DNA from: Cytophagales bacterium
GTDB taxonomy: Bacteria; Bacteroidota; Bacteroidia; Cytophagales; Cyclobacteriaceae
NCBI GenBank assembly: GCA_020403045.1
Contig: JADBYK010000084.1
Location: forward strand, 1-64,000
Length of the DNA: 64,000 bases
Direction of reading: 5' to 3'
In this document: one piece after another, positions 1 to 8,403 of the stretch
How the letters are laid out: every line of letters begins with the position of its first letter
Numbering within the stretch: position 1 is the first letter of the stretch
Position numbers and translations under genes: made by a program
The notes under the pieces: model-generated
What the model was told of the DNA's origin: nothing
Seen by the model: the letters and a program-made list of their open reading frames with translations, nothing else
Database searches by the model: none

Positions 1-303
1 AACAACCCGCTACATGCTTTGCTGAAGTCAATGCTTCGCTGTTTGATTATATCACGATGACAAATTTTGTTTTGTAGTCGGGTTGCGTATCAGTCAGCCT
101 TTAGGCTGTCAATCTTTTTTTTGTTAAGGCAACGAATAAATAGTTTATAGTTTGTTACGAATATAAATTTACAAATTTATTTGACCACCTTACCTTGCTG
201 TTGGTAGCATTTGGCTAGTGTTGGTCTCCAACCAACAATTCCCATCCTTTGGATTCAATTAAATTAGTTTAATTTAGGAACTGTTTAAATAACATTATCT
301 CCT
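1..303. other. Non-coding leader region
   Basis: No convincing gene is visible here. The stretch holds a hairpin followed by T residues (listed separately), an imperfect direct repeat of an 11-mer (ATGCTTTGCTG at 14-24, ATGCTTCGCTG at 31-41) and an inverted repeat TGTTGG/CCAACA at 219-237 with a 7-nt spacer. It is probably the 3' flank of a gene left of the window plus the 5' region of the dehydrogenase gene that starts at 304. Confidence 0.4.
95..122 (+). terminator. Putative rho-independent terminator
   Basis: Stem CAGCC (95-99) pairs with GGCTG (104-108) around a TTTA loop. It is followed within six bases by an uninterrupted run of eight T at 115-122. It would end a plus-strand transcript entering from the left of the window. 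The stem is short, so confidence is moderate. Confidence 0.45.
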
Positions 304-1641
304 ATGTGGGCTAACACAATTCTTATTCTGGGTGCTGGGCGCTCCTCCGGTTCATTAATTGATTATCTGTTAAAGATTGGAAGCACGAACAACTGGCAAA
401 TTGTTGTCGGAGATGTTGATGTAAAAGCTGCTGCTCAGCGAATCGGAAATGCGAGTAATGGCGTTGCCGTTTCGTTTAACATCAACGATGAAAGTTCAAG
501 TCGCAATACCATCGCTTCTGCAGATATCGTTGTTTCGCTGATTCCAGCAAATCTTCACCCCCTCGTGGCAAAGATTTGTTTGGCCGAGCGCAAACATTTG
601 TTAACAGCCAGTTATGTATCTGACGAAATGAAATCTTTTCATGTGGACGCAAGGAAAAACTCACTTTTGTTTTTAAACGAAAGTGGACTTGATCCCGGGA
701 TCGATCACATGAGTGCCATGCAGGTGATTGATCGGATAAAAGAGGAGGGGGGAAAACTAACTTCATTTGAATCATTTACCGGAGGGCTGATTGCCAACGA
801 TACAGATCCCGAAAACCCGTGGAGATATAAATTCACCTGGAACCCACGCAACGTGGTAATGGCCGGACAAAGCACTGCTAAGTATTTGCAAGACAGAGTC
901 TATAAGTACATTCCTTACCAGCAATTGTTCCAGCGTATTACACCCGTTTCCGTCCCGGGGCTTGGCGAATATGAAGGATATGCCAATCGGGATTCTCTCA
1001 AGTATCTTGACACCTACGGATTGCAGGGCATAAAAACGATGCTGCGCGGTACGTTAAGAAACAAAGGCTATTGCAGTGCATGGAATGTGTTGGTTCAGCT
1101 GGGTTGTTGTGAAGATGGGTATGACATGGAGGGTGTTGCCGAAATGCGGCATATCGATTTTATTAATGCTTTTGTAGTGGCACAACCGGGAAAGACCACT
1201 GAAGAAGTGATAGCCGCCACTTTCGGCTTGAATGCGAAAGGCGAAGAAATGAAGCGGTTGCATTGGAGTGGTTTTTTTACAGATGAAAAAGTAGGATTGA
1301 CAAAAGGAACTCCGGCTCAAGTGCTCGAGCACATCCTAAACAAAAAATGGAAGCTCCATACTGGCGACAAAGATTTTATTGTGATGTGGCACCGTTTTCG
1401 TTATGAAAAAGGAGGAGTTGCGAAGGAAATTCAGGCTTACCTGACAGTAACAGGAGAAGACGAATATAACACAGCTATGGCGAAGACAGTGGGTCTTCCT
1501 ATCGCTATCGCAGCCAAGTTGCTGCTTCAAGGTAAAATCAAGAGTAGGGGAGTGGTGATTCCAGTAACGAAGGAGATTTACGAGCCGGTGCTAACTGAGT
1601 TAGCGGAATTGGGTATTCGGTTGGTTGAAAAAGAGTTATAG
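304..1641 (+). CDS. Saccharopine dehydrogenase family protein
   Basis: A 445-residue protein with an N-terminal Rossmann motif (ILGAGRSSGS, about residues 7-16) and the overall layout of the saccharopine dehydrogenase / LYS9 family: an NAD(P)-binding domain, an inserted substrate domain with the conserved NESGLDPGIDHM stretch near residue 125, then a return to the dinucleotide fold. In lysine metabolism the family interconverts saccharopine and glutamate plus aminoadipate semialdehyde with NAD(P). Length and motifs fit the glutamate-forming enzyme, and no fused lysine-ketoglutarate reductase domain is present. ATG start, monocistronic, convergent with the glycosyltransferase gene downstream. 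The family is clear; the exact substrate is inferred. Confidence 0.85.
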   Translation: MWANTILILGAGRSSGSLIDYLLKIGSTNNWQIVVGDVDVKAAAQRIGNASNGVAVSFNINDESSSRNTIASADIVVSLIPANLHPLVAKICLAERKHLLTASYVSDEMKSFHVDARKNSLLFLNESGLDPGIDHMSAMQVIDRIKEEGGKLTSFESFTGGLIANDTDPENPWRYKFTWNPRNVVMAGQSTAKYLQDRVYKYIPYQQLFQRITPVSVPGLGEYEGYANRDSLKYLDTYGLQGIKTMLRGTLRNKGYCSAWNVLVQLGCCEDGYDMEGVAEMRHIDFINAFVVAQPGKTTEEVIAATFGLNAKGEEMKRLHWSGFFTDEKVGLTKGTPAQVLEHILNKKWKLHTGDKDFIVMWHRFRYEKGGVAKEIQAYLTVTGEDEYNTAMAKTVGLPIAIAAKLLLQGKIKSRGVVIPVTKEIYEPVLTELAELGIRLVEKEL

Positions 1642-1700
1642 AGTTTCGTTATTTTTGATCAACTCCAATTTCATTCCTGAGGCAAGCTGTGTCCGGTTGA

Positions 1701-1718
1701 TCCCGATAGCTATCGGGA
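1701..1718. repeat. Palindromic repeat, CCCGATAGCTATCGGG type
   Basis: A perfect 18-bp palindrome, TCCCGATAGCTATCGGGA, in the gap between two convergent genes. The same 16-bp core recurs at 51891-51906 inside a tRNA remnant. It could act as a bidirectional hairpin terminator for the flanking genes, or be one member of a dispersed palindromic repeat family. Confidence 0.7.
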
Positions 1719-1756
1719 CAAAACCTCGATTTCCAACACAAATAGCCTTCAACAGG

Positions 1757-1777
1757 CCTGCCTGTCCGGTAGGCAGG
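1757..1777. repeat. REP-like inverted repeat CCTGCCT/AGGCAGG
   Basis: Seven-base arms CCTGCCT (1757-1763) and AGGCAGG (1771-1777) enclose GTCCGGT. It lies 38 bp from the other palindrome in the same convergent intergenic gap, just beyond the 3' end of the glycosyltransferase gene. It looks like a REP-type dispersed hairpin. No T run follows on either strand, so a terminator role is not obvious. Confidence 0.6.
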
Positions 1778-1798
1778 CTCAGGCTGACAAGACTGCTG

Positions 1799-2512
1799 CT
1801 AATAGTTTTCTTGTCGGTAGTTCAAGAGTTTTCGATAGTATTTTTTAATCACTTCGGGACTTTTCTTTTGCTTAAATAAAAACATGGCAATACCATTGGC
1901 AATTTGCACTTGCAACCATGAGTTTTTTTCATACTTCCTAACAGAAATCACAACATCTTTTTGAATCAATGCAAAGGGAATTTTCGCTTTCCAAAGTCGC
2001 GCAATAAAATCATAGTCTTCCATGATCGTATAGTATTCATCAAAGCCGTTCAGTTTGGTAAAGGCACTTTTTGTAATGAATAAAGTTTGATCACCCCCTC
2101 GAAAAGTCAGTAGATTAAAACGGGTCAAATATGCATTCAAGCGCATCAAACCCGGGTAGCTTTCAAAGTCTGATCGGTAGCAACCCGACTCAAAGCCATT
2201 ATTGATTGATAGAAAAATATCATCATAAAAACTTGCTGGCACTTGCACATCAGCATGAACGAAATATAAAAGAGAGAATTTGGCTGACCGGGCTCCAAGG
2301 TTCATTTGCGCAGCTCGGTTTCTTTTTGGGCTTTCTATCACTTTCGCTCCCGCTCCAAAGGCGACTTCTTTTGTTTGATCTCTGCTTCCTCCATCCACCA
2401 CAATCACTTCTAAAAAAGAGCTGTGATTATGTTGGGTAAACTGTAAAACGGCTCTAGCTATTATCGAGGCTTCATCCACAGCAGGAATGATGATAGATAT
2501 TCCGTTAGACAT
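1799..2512 (-). CDS. Family 2 glycosyltransferase (TIGR04283-like)
   Basis: A 237-residue GT-A fold enzyme: nucleotide-sugar start ISIIIPAVDEA near the N-terminus, VIVVDGGSRDQT near residue 38, and a degenerate DxD-type motif FVHADVQVP near residue 95, followed by a GGDQTLFI stretch and a C-terminal acceptor region. The overall pattern fits the 'selenodomain-associated transferase 2' (TIGR04283) branch of GT2. The partner genes often found with that branch (radical SAM protein, transferase 1) are not here. I chose the ATG at 2512 over an in-frame GTG at 2524 because homologous proteins begin directly at this strand. The acceptor is unknown. Confidence 0.75.
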   Translation of the reverse strand: MSNGISIIIPAVDEASIIARAVLQFTQHNHSSFLEVIVVDGGSRDQTKEVAFGAGAKVIESPKRNRAAQMNLGARSAKFSLLYFVHADVQVPASFYDDIFLSINNGFESGCYRSDFESYPGLMRLNAYLTRFNLLTFRGGDQTLFITKSAFTKLNGFDEYYTIMEDYDFIARLWKAKIPFALIQKDVVISVRKYEKNSWLQVQIANGIAMFLFKQKKSPEVIKKYYRKLLNYRQENY

Positions 2513-2595
2513 ATTTGCGTTCACGGTTCAAGTTAGTAAATGGATTTAAAGTCAACTATACGAAGACAATAAGCTCATTGGATTACATTTGCGGG

Positions 2596-3165
2596 ATGTC
2601 CCTGGAAGAGAAAGTAAACTTGGTGGAGTCGGTGTTTGAAAAACTGGACAAGGAAATTTCCACATTTCAGTCTTGGTCAGGGTTACACTGCAAATTTGGA
2701 TGTGGTAAGTGTTGTACCAAACCCGACATTGAAGCAACGATACTTGAGTTTCTTCCCTTTGCCTATTTTCTTTACCAGAATAAACTTGCTGAGGAGTGGC
2801 TCGAGAAGCTGGAAAATAGCGATTCTTCGATTTGCCTGGTTTTTAACCCTACACAAGCGGGTGCGGGTCTATGTTCACGATATCATCATCGGGGGCTCAT
2901 ATGTAGGCTGTTTGGCTATTCTGCTCGCACCAACAAGTATTCAAAAAAGGAATTGATTACCTGTCAAATTATCAAAACCGAGCAGAAGGAGAGTTATGAG
3001 CTGGCAGAAAGCAAGATTGAAGCGGATGAAGAAGTGCCAGTAATGAGTGCGTATTATATGCAACTTCACGCCATTGACATTGAGTTAACAAACCAGTTTT
3101 ACCCGATAAATAGTGCCATGAAAAAAGCCATCGAAACGGTTTTGCACTATTATGCTTATCGTTGA
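2596..3165 (+). CDS. YkgJ-family cysteine cluster protein
   Basis: A 189-residue cytoplasmic protein with the YkgJ-type signature: CKFGCGKCC near residue 33-41 and a later CSRYHHRGLICRLFG segment, matching the usual 'C...RP..CR' half of the family. The conserved cysteines are proposed to bind a metal or an Fe-S cluster; no reaction is established for the family. The ATG at 2596 is preferred to upstream non-ATG codons because the family core begins about here. It sits 4 bp after a TACATTTG element (2584-2591) that matches the Bacteroidota -7 box, so the mRNA may be leaderless. The 3' end overlaps a small minus-strand gene by 10 bp. Confidence 0.75.
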   Translation: MSLEEKVNLVESVFEKLDKEISTFQSWSGLHCKFGCGKCCTKPDIEATILEFLPFAYFLYQNKLAEEWLEKLENSDSSICLVFNPTQAGAGLCSRYHHRGLICRLFGYSARTNKYSKKELITCQIIKTEQKESYELAESKIEADEEVPVMSAYYMQLHAIDIELTNQFYPINSAMKKAIETVLHYYAYR

Positions 3166-3368
3166 TGGATGTGGCTGAACAGACTTTTTAGCTGTACTAA
3201 AATTTTAAATTTTTGGCTCGTTTTCTTTACTTGAAGGGCAAGTTCAGGAGTAGCCGAGTTCATTCCTGTTGGGATTTCGCTGCTTTCTGACAGGTGCACG
3301 GTTGCAGCAACCAGAAAGGCAATCAAAACACCAAAAACAGTCAGAATATCTTTTCTATTGATCTTCAT
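3156..3368 (-). CDS. Small single-pass membrane protein, unknown
   Basis: A 70-residue protein with a charged N-terminus (MKINRKD) and one hydrophobic helix at about residues 9-23, followed by a short hydrophilic tail. There is a plausible ATG start and clear space upstream, with only a 10-bp convergent overlap with the YkgJ gene. I recognise no family. Its reality rests on the membrane segment and on filling an otherwise empty gap; it could be a chance ORF. Confidence 0.4.
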   Translation of the reverse strand: MKINRKDILTVFGVLIAFLVAATVHLSESSEIPTGMNSATPELALQVKKTSQKFKILVQLKSLFSHIHQR

Positions 3369-3487
3369 ACTTTGTAAATAGAATACTCTTTGGAACGCAA
3401 CTTGTTACAAAAACCGCCAAAATGGTATCAATGATTCGAACTTCTTTCTGCTTAAATTTGTCGGATCGAAGGCTTAAAAATTACAGC

Positions 3488-4072
3488 ATGAACAACAAAA
3501 TAATTTTCTTCTTATTCATTTTAGCAATTTTTTCAACTTCTGATCCCGTCCAGGCTCAGGAATCAAGCGGAGCATCGCCAGTAAAATGGATGACCTTTGA
3601 ACAGGCCGTGGAACGTACAAAGACCGAAAAAAGGAAGATTTTCATTGATGTGTATACCGATTGGTGCGGGTGGTGCAAAGTCATGGACAAAAACACGTTT
3701 GCTGATCCTACTGTGGCGAAACTGTTGAACGAGAAGTTCTATCCCGTAAAATTTGATGCTGAGCAGACAGCAGATGTGGTGTTCAATGGTACCACCTTCA
3801 AATTTGTGCCATATGGAAATAAGGGAACCCATCAATTAGCAGCAGCATTGCTCAATAACCAGCTAAGCTACCCGACTGTTACCTTTCTGGAAGAGGATTT
3901 TACTGCGGTTTATCCGTTAGCGGGCTATCGTAAGCCAGAAGAGTTTCATCCGTACCTGATTTTTTTCGGGGGAAATCATCACAAGAAGGGTCAGAATTCC
4001 TATGCGGAATTTATGAAAACGTACAGATCACCCTATGTAACCGTTTCTCATTCAGAAGCTCCAAAAAACTAA
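3488..4072 (+). CDS. Exported thioredoxin-fold protein
   Basis: A 194-residue protein with a signal peptide (MNNKIIFFLFILAIF..., cleavage probably after VQA near residue 23) and a thioredoxin-fold domain containing the redox pair Cys60-Gly-Trp-Cys63. The fold resembles DUF255/thioredoxin_7 proteins, which work in the periplasm as disulfide reductases or isomerases. The ATG at 3488 is chosen because it gives a clean signal peptide; upstream in-frame starts would add an unrelated leader. It overlaps the convergent lipoprotein gene by 4 bp. The partner protein is unknown. Confidence 0.8.
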   Translation: MNNKIIFFLFILAIFSTSDPVQAQESSGASPVKWMTFEQAVERTKTEKRKIFIDVYTDWCGWCKVMDKNTFADPTVAKLLNEKFYPVKFDAEQTADVVFNGTTFKFVPYGNKGTHQLAAALLNNQLSYPTVTFLEEDFTAVYPLAGYRKPEEFHPYLIFFGGNHHKKGQNSYAEFMKTYRSPYVTVSHSEAPKN

Positions 4073-4575
4073 TTGCTTTGGCAGGTTGCAATACCAAAAC
4101 GGCCACCGGCATTAGATTTCGTTGCTGACGCACCAATGTTTCCAGCAGCTAAAACAATGTCTTTTTCGGGCCCCACATCTGACAAATGTATTTTGATGCA
4201 AGCTTCAAGGTTGGCCAAATCCGAATAGCTTATTGCCGTTTCATCGGCCAACTTGGTCAAAGTAGTTTCGCTTTTTCCGGTTTGGCCGGCCAAGGGGGTT
4301 AGCAAAGCCGCCACGCTGGCTCCAGGTGTTGATAAATTACCCAAATGTAGATGAACAGGGTATTTTGTGTTACCCGAAACACCCGTAAGATCTACCACCA
4401 CAACTAATGATCCGTCTCTTTTTTCTTTAAAAGCTACTGTTCCGGAAACATCATATTGTGATGCCTTTTGAAGTGCGTAGGTTGTTTGTTTCCCGGTAAA
4501 TTCACTTACATTCTCGTTTGATGAACATGCGCTCACCAAACACAAAAAAGTTACAATCCCACCAATCGTTTTCAT
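4069..4575 (-). CDS. CHRD-like lipoprotein
   Basis: A 168-residue lipoprotein precursor: MKTIGGIVTFLCLVSAC gives a lipobox with the lipidated Cys at about residue 17. The mature part has alternating beta-strands with a histidine cluster VHLHLG and a later KIHLSDVG segment. This arrangement resembles CHRD-type beta-sandwich domains, but the match is from pattern only. The start is placed at ATG 4575, which yields the signal sequence; a longer reading frame exists upstream but makes no sense as a leader. Function unknown; cell-envelope location is well supported. Confidence 0.6.
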   Translation of the reverse strand: MKTIGGIVTFLCLVSACSSNENVSEFTGKQTTYALQKASQYDVSGTVAFKEKRDGSLVVVVDLTGVSGNTKYPVHLHLGNLSTPGASVAALLTPLAGQTGKSETTLTKLADETAISYSDLANLEACIKIHLSDVGPEKDIVLAAGNIGASATKSNAGGRFGIATCQSN

Positions 4576-4716
4576 AGTTGTTCTTTTAACGAGTATAAAG
4601 TTAGATAATAAAATTAAGAATTTTCCCACAAACAGTCATTTCACACTAGATTTGTAAATTGTGTTTTTGGCATGGATATGGTTTATTTGATAACGGTTTA
4701 ACTGACAATAATATTT

Positions 4717-6087
4717 GTGAGGTACACAGTTTTTATACTTTTTGTTTTGGTGGCATGTAGCCCCGCCAGCACGCCAACAAAAAAGGACGACAAAAACCCC
4801 AAACCTGATTGGTTAGCAGCAAAGCCCAATCAACCTTCTTACTATATTGGGATAGGCCGCGCCACGAAAGACGGAGTTACGAATCACATACAGGCCGCAA
4901 AAAAAAGTGCGTTGGAGGATCTCGTATCTGAGATTAAAGTTAACATCTCATCCTCTTCTGTGTTGAGTTCGATAGATGCCAACAAAGAATTTCAGGAGAA
5001 ATATGAGCAGATTATCCAAACCACAGCTGCCGATGAAATTGAGGAATTTGAGCAGGTAGACACCTGGCAAGACGAACGAAATTTTTGGGTGTATTACAGA
5101 CTCTCGAAACAGCGCTATAAAGAAATTAAAGACGAGCAAAGGCGAAATGCTGTTTCCATCGGTCTCGATTTCTTTAAAAAGGCAAAAGATTCAGAACGAA
5201 ATAAAGAACCAGTCTTAGCCTTGGGCTTTTACTACCAGGGATTCAGAGCCATTCAAAAGTACTTAGCAGAACCCATCCGGTTGGAATATGAAGGCAAGGA
5301 GATTCTATTGACCAGTGAGATTATTGCCAGTATGCAGGTTTTGTTTGACAAAATGGATATAGCGTTAAATCCAACTCAAATCACGCTGAATCGCAGGGTT
5401 TCTACGAGCGAACAGACAATTACCGCCAAAGTTTTTGATAAAGCCACAAAGAAGGTAATTGCAGACGTGCCGCTGAAAGCAGAATTTGAAAAGGGATCTG
5501 GCAACGTTTTCCCAACTTACAAAACGGACGGGAATGGTCAGACAAAAATTTTGCTGACAAAAATCAGCTCCCGAGATTTAGAACAAACTGTTTCTGTAAA
5601 ACTCAATCCACTTAGTTTTGCGGGCGCAACTGCTACCACTATAGATTCATTAATTGTGCAACGTATGGTGGTGCCGCGCGCCACAGTGCTCTTGAGAGTA
5701 CAACGGCCAACGGTTTACCTGGCTGCTATTGAAAAAAGCCTGGGAGCTGTTAAGCAAAGCCAACAAATCACAAATCGAATCAGAAATTATTTAACAAACG
5801 CTGGATTTGAATTTACCGAAGAAAAAAGCAAGGCTGAGCTGATGGTAGACGTGACTGCAAACTCTGAAAAAGGAGCCGTTTCCGGAAGTATCTATATCAC
5901 TTATGTTACCGCGGTCATCAGGGTGGCGGCAGTTAAGGATAACAGGGAGATTTATACAACAACATTGGACAGGGTTAAGGGTTTTAGCCTTGATTTTGAA
6001 AGATCCAGCCAGGAAGCTTATAATAAATCGCTTGAAATTTTAGAAAAGGAAAAGCTACCCGAGCTCCTAAACTCTATTTTGCAATAA
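4717..6087 (+). CDS. LPP20-like lipoprotein (456 aa)
   Basis: Starts with GTG. MRYTVFILFVLVAC is a short lipoprotein signal with Cys14 as the lipidation site. Residues about 30-140 (PDWLAAKP..., YYIGIGRA..., then the AAKKSALEDLVSEIKVNISS stretch) match the LPP20 N-terminal domain, in which a helix-strand unit precedes a tail. The remainder holds an Ig-like/invasin-type segment (residues about 225-310, TITAKVFDKATKK) and a C-terminal region seen in Bacteroidota envelope proteins. It is followed by a second, shorter LPP20-like lipoprotein, suggesting a pair. A TAGATTTG element at 4647-4654 could be the -7 box of its promoter. Exact role unknown. Confidence 0.7.
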   Translation: MRYTVFILFVLVACSPASTPTKKDDKNPKPDWLAAKPNQPSYYIGIGRATKDGVTNHIQAAKKSALEDLVSEIKVNISSSSVLSSIDANKEFQEKYEQIIQTTAADEIEEFEQVDTWQDERNFWVYYRLSKQRYKEIKDEQRRNAVSIGLDFFKKAKDSERNKEPVLALGFYYQGFRAIQKYLAEPIRLEYEGKEILLTSEIIASMQVLFDKMDIALNPTQITLNRRVSTSEQTITAKVFDKATKKVIADVPLKAEFEKGSGNVFPTYKTDGNGQTKILLTKISSRDLEQTVSVKLNPLSFAGATATTIDSLIVQRMVVPRATVLLRVQRPTVYLAAIEKSLGAVKQSQQITNRIRNYLTNAGFEFTEEKSKAELMVDVTANSEKGAVSGSIYITYVTAVIRVAAVKDNREIYTTTLDRVKGFSLDFERSSQEAYNKSLEILEKEKLPELLNSILQ

Positions 6088-6186
6088 AAATCAACGTTTC
6101 GGGGCTTTTTTGGCGTATTTTTAGTTTGAAACAATAGTGGCCTCTAAATTGCATTTACTAACTTGCTAACCAAATTTAAATTCAAT

Positions 6187-6759
6187 ATGAAACGAATCGC
6201 AAATCTCTCTTTAGTACTGATGGTTATTGCGGCTGCAATTATCAGCGGATGTGCCAAGAAAAAAACGCCCACTCCTGATGGCGAAAAAGAAGTTGTTATC
6301 CCTTGCTCGGGACCTGATTTTTTTACTACTAATAAAGTATTCAGAGCAAACTCAATTGGCGAAAGTATGGATCAGGTAACGTCAAAAAAGAAAGCATTGA
6401 CAAATGCAAGAAATGACCTAGCCCAAGCTATTCAGACAACTGTAAAAACAGTCACTGATAATTACACGAACTCCCGGTCAATGAACCGCAAAGAGGAATT
6501 AGAGCAGAAGTTTGAGAGTTTGAACAGAGAAGTGGTGGAGCAATCTTTAACGGGCATTCGCACTATCTGCGAAAAACTGGTTCAAACCAAAGATGGTAAC
6601 TACAAAACCTATATTGCGTTGGAGCTTTCTGCCGATGATTTGGTAAAGCAGTATAATGATCGTCTTTCTAAAGATGATCGCTTGAAAATTGATTACGACT
6701 ACGAAAAATTCAAGGATACGTTTGATAAAGAGATGGAAAAAAGGAAAGGCGGCAATTAA
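6187..6759 (+). CDS. LPP20-like lipoprotein (190 aa)
   Basis: A lipoprotein with signal MKRIANLSLVLMVIAAA and lipobox ISGC. The mature domain repeats the LPP20 pattern of its upstream neighbour: an FRANSIGES motif, then a helical KKKALTNARNDLAQAI segment, a long charged helix and a strand YKTYIALELS. The ATG at 6187 is chosen; an in-frame TTG eight codons upstream would spoil the signal peptide. It lies 99 bp after the larger paralogue and ends before a clear terminator, so the two probably share a transcript or at least a function. Outer-membrane or periplasmic location is likely. Confidence 0.7.
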   Translation: MKRIANLSLVLMVIAAAIISGCAKKKTPTPDGEKEVVIPCSGPDFFTTNKVFRANSIGESMDQVTSKKKALTNARNDLAQAIQTTVKTVTDNYTNSRSMNRKEELEQKFESLNREVVEQSLTGIRTICEKLVQTKDGNYKTYIALELSADDLVKQYNDRLSKDDRLKIDYDYEKFKDTFDKEMEKRKGGN

Positions 6760-6781
6760 TACGCTGGCGTTAAGAAAGAGA

Positions 6782-6813
6782 AATCCTGATCAGAAATGGT
6801 CGGGATTTTTTTT
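6782..6813 (+). terminator. Rho-independent terminator
   Basis: A 10-bp stem, AATCCTGATC (6782-6791) with GGTCGGGATT (6798-6807), includes two G-T pairs around the loop AGAAAT. A run of T reaches 6813. It sits 22 bp after the LPP20-like gene and ends that transcript. Confidence 0.8.
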
Positions 6814-6953
6814 GGATATTGCTGGATATCCGGGTAGGCCATTGCAAAAGAAATTGGGCCGGTCTTAGGAGCGGGCTGGTAGATGTGAAAGTCTGTGCGG
6901 TCAATCAGACCTGGTCGGGTCTGAAGTTTGTGTACCCATTAGCGGATCGATGA

Positions 6954-7601
6954 CTACTTCCAGTTAGCAGGGTCAAGCCGCCAGGATTTGACATATACCA
7001 ACTGATTCTCATCTAAGTATTTTCTATCTAATGCTTCTTGAAGGAGATGATTGAAATCACTCAGACAAATGAGTGATACTTTTTCATCTTCGAAGCTCTT
7101 TTCGCTCTGGTCAAAACCGTAAGTAAAAATGGCAACCATTCCAATTACGTCAAAGCCTGCCTCTCGCATAGCCAGTGCTGCTTTTAAAGAACTGCCGCCC
7201 GTGGAAATAAGATCCTCCACCAGAACGACTTTTTGATCGAGTTCAATTTTCCCTTCAATTAAGTTGCCCATGCCATGCTCTTTCGGTTTAGGGCGAACAT
7301 AGACGAATGGCAGGCCTAATTCTTCTGCCACCAAAGTACCTTGTGGAATTCCCGCTGTGGCTACACCGGCAATGCACTCCGCTTGGGGAAAGTTTTCACG
7401 AATGGCCATCGCCAGGGCTTTTTTGATGAACGATCGGATAGGAGGATAGGAGAGAGCTAGCCGATTGTCACAATAAATCGGAGATTTCCAACCAGAACTC
7501 CATGTAAAAGGTTTTTGATGGTTTAACTTAATCGCCCCAATATCCAGTAACTTTGCAGCTACTTCTCGGGCTGTTTTATTTTGAATCTTTATTCTGCTCA
7601 T
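6954..7601 (-). CDS. Orotate phosphoribosyltransferase
   Basis: A 215-residue enzyme of pyrimidine biosynthesis that joins orotate to PRPP to make orotidine monophosphate. The PRPP-binding loop VVLVEDLISTGGS is at residues 125-137, the flexible catalytic loop YVRPKPKEHG at 101-110, and the N-terminal substrate segment FTWSSGWKSPIY at 32-43 is typical. Length is normal for bacterial PyrE. ATG start at 7601, cytoplasmic, divergent from the Nudix gene, with a GGGCA/TGCCC inverted repeat (7626-7637) in the shared upstream region. Confidence 0.95.
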   Translation of the reverse strand: MSRIKIQNKTAREVAAKLLDIGAIKLNHQKPFTWSSGWKSPIYCDNRLALSYPPIRSFIKKALAMAIRENFPQAECIAGVATAGIPQGTLVAEELGLPFVYVRPKPKEHGMGNLIEGKIELDQKVVLVEDLISTGGSSLKAALAMREAGFDVIGMVAIFTYGFDQSEKSFEDEKVSLICLSDFNHLLQEALDRKYLDENQLVYVKSWRLDPANWK

Positions 7602-7725
7602 GAGGCAAGCAATTTATAATGAATCGGGCAACTGCCCAATTACGGAAGCTTTTATTCGTGAACGTTTTGTTGGAATGAGAATAATTTATGTTTTTGCAAC
7701 TTCTTAAGAAAGTAGATCAGACCCT

Positions 7726-8403
7726 ATGAACCTGTTCATCAACGATATTCCTGTTCGAATCTTACTTCCTGAAGAAAAGCCTGAAGCCGGGCATTTTAAT
7801 GTTGAGATTAATGCGTCCACGGAACCCATCAACAAAGCCAAGCTGCTGCACCATGTCTGGCTAAATCAGGCGAGCGTACAGGACATGGATCTGGTTTTTG
7901 ACTTGATTAATTCTAAAGTTCCAATCAACCTGTTGTCGCTTACAGTCAGTATCAACGACTATGAGGCGTTCAAGAAATACTTAAAAGGAAAATTTAAGGT
8001 TATCAAAGCGGCTGGTGGACTGATCAAGAAAAAGGATAAGTTTTTGATGATTTATCGGATGAAGAAATGGGACTTACCGAAGGGAAAGCGCGAGAGTGGC
8101 GAACGATCGGTAGAAACCGCAGTGCGCGAGGTGGAAGAAGAATGTAACGTGCGGGTAAAGCTCGGAAAAAAGATATGCACCACCTGGCATACTTACACCA
8201 TGAATAAGAATAGTATGCTCAAAAAGACCAAATGGTATGAAATGGCCTTGGTTGATGATTCCAATAGTAAGCCAAGTGTGGAGGAAGACATTGAGGAGCT
8301 ACGTTGGATGACCCAGAAAGAAGTCTATCATGCATTAGAAAACTCCTACAAATCGATACGGTTTGTATTCGAAGAATACTATAAGACCGAAAAAGTTGGC
8401 TAG
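7726..8403 (+). CDS. Nudix hydrolase with N-terminal extension
   Basis: A 225-residue protein whose C-terminal half is a Nudix domain. The Nudix box runs from Gly120 to Val142 (GKRESGERSV..., REVEEEC) with the REVEEE metal-binding core. The first 95 residues form a separate small domain common to a Bacteroidota group of these enzymes and not recognised further. Nudix enzymes hydrolyse nucleoside diphosphates linked to another group; substrate unknown. The 3' end overlaps the convergent coaD gene by 4 bp. Upstream, TTTG at 7666-7669 and TATGTTTT at 7687 form a weak promoter-like pair. Confidence 0.85.
   Translation: MNLFINDIPVRILLPEEKPEAGHFNVEINASTEPINKAKLLHHVWLNQASVQDMDLVFDLINSKVPINLLSLTVSINDYEAFKKYLKGKFKVIKAAGGLIKKKDKFLMIYRMKKWDLPKGKRESGERSVETAVREVEEECNVRVKLGKKICTTWHTYTMNKNSMLKKTKWYEMALVDDSNSKPSVEEDIEELRWMTQKEVYHALENSYKSIRFVFEEYYKTEKVG

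Noticed and set aside
1625-1879. 84-codon open frame on the plus strand
   Set aside because: It spans the palindromic repeats and the antisense end of the glycosyltransferase gene, with no family pattern.
6906-6923. Hairpin CAGACC/GGTCTG as a terminator for pyrE
   Set aside because: It is a perfect 6-bp stem, but no T run follows on either strand.
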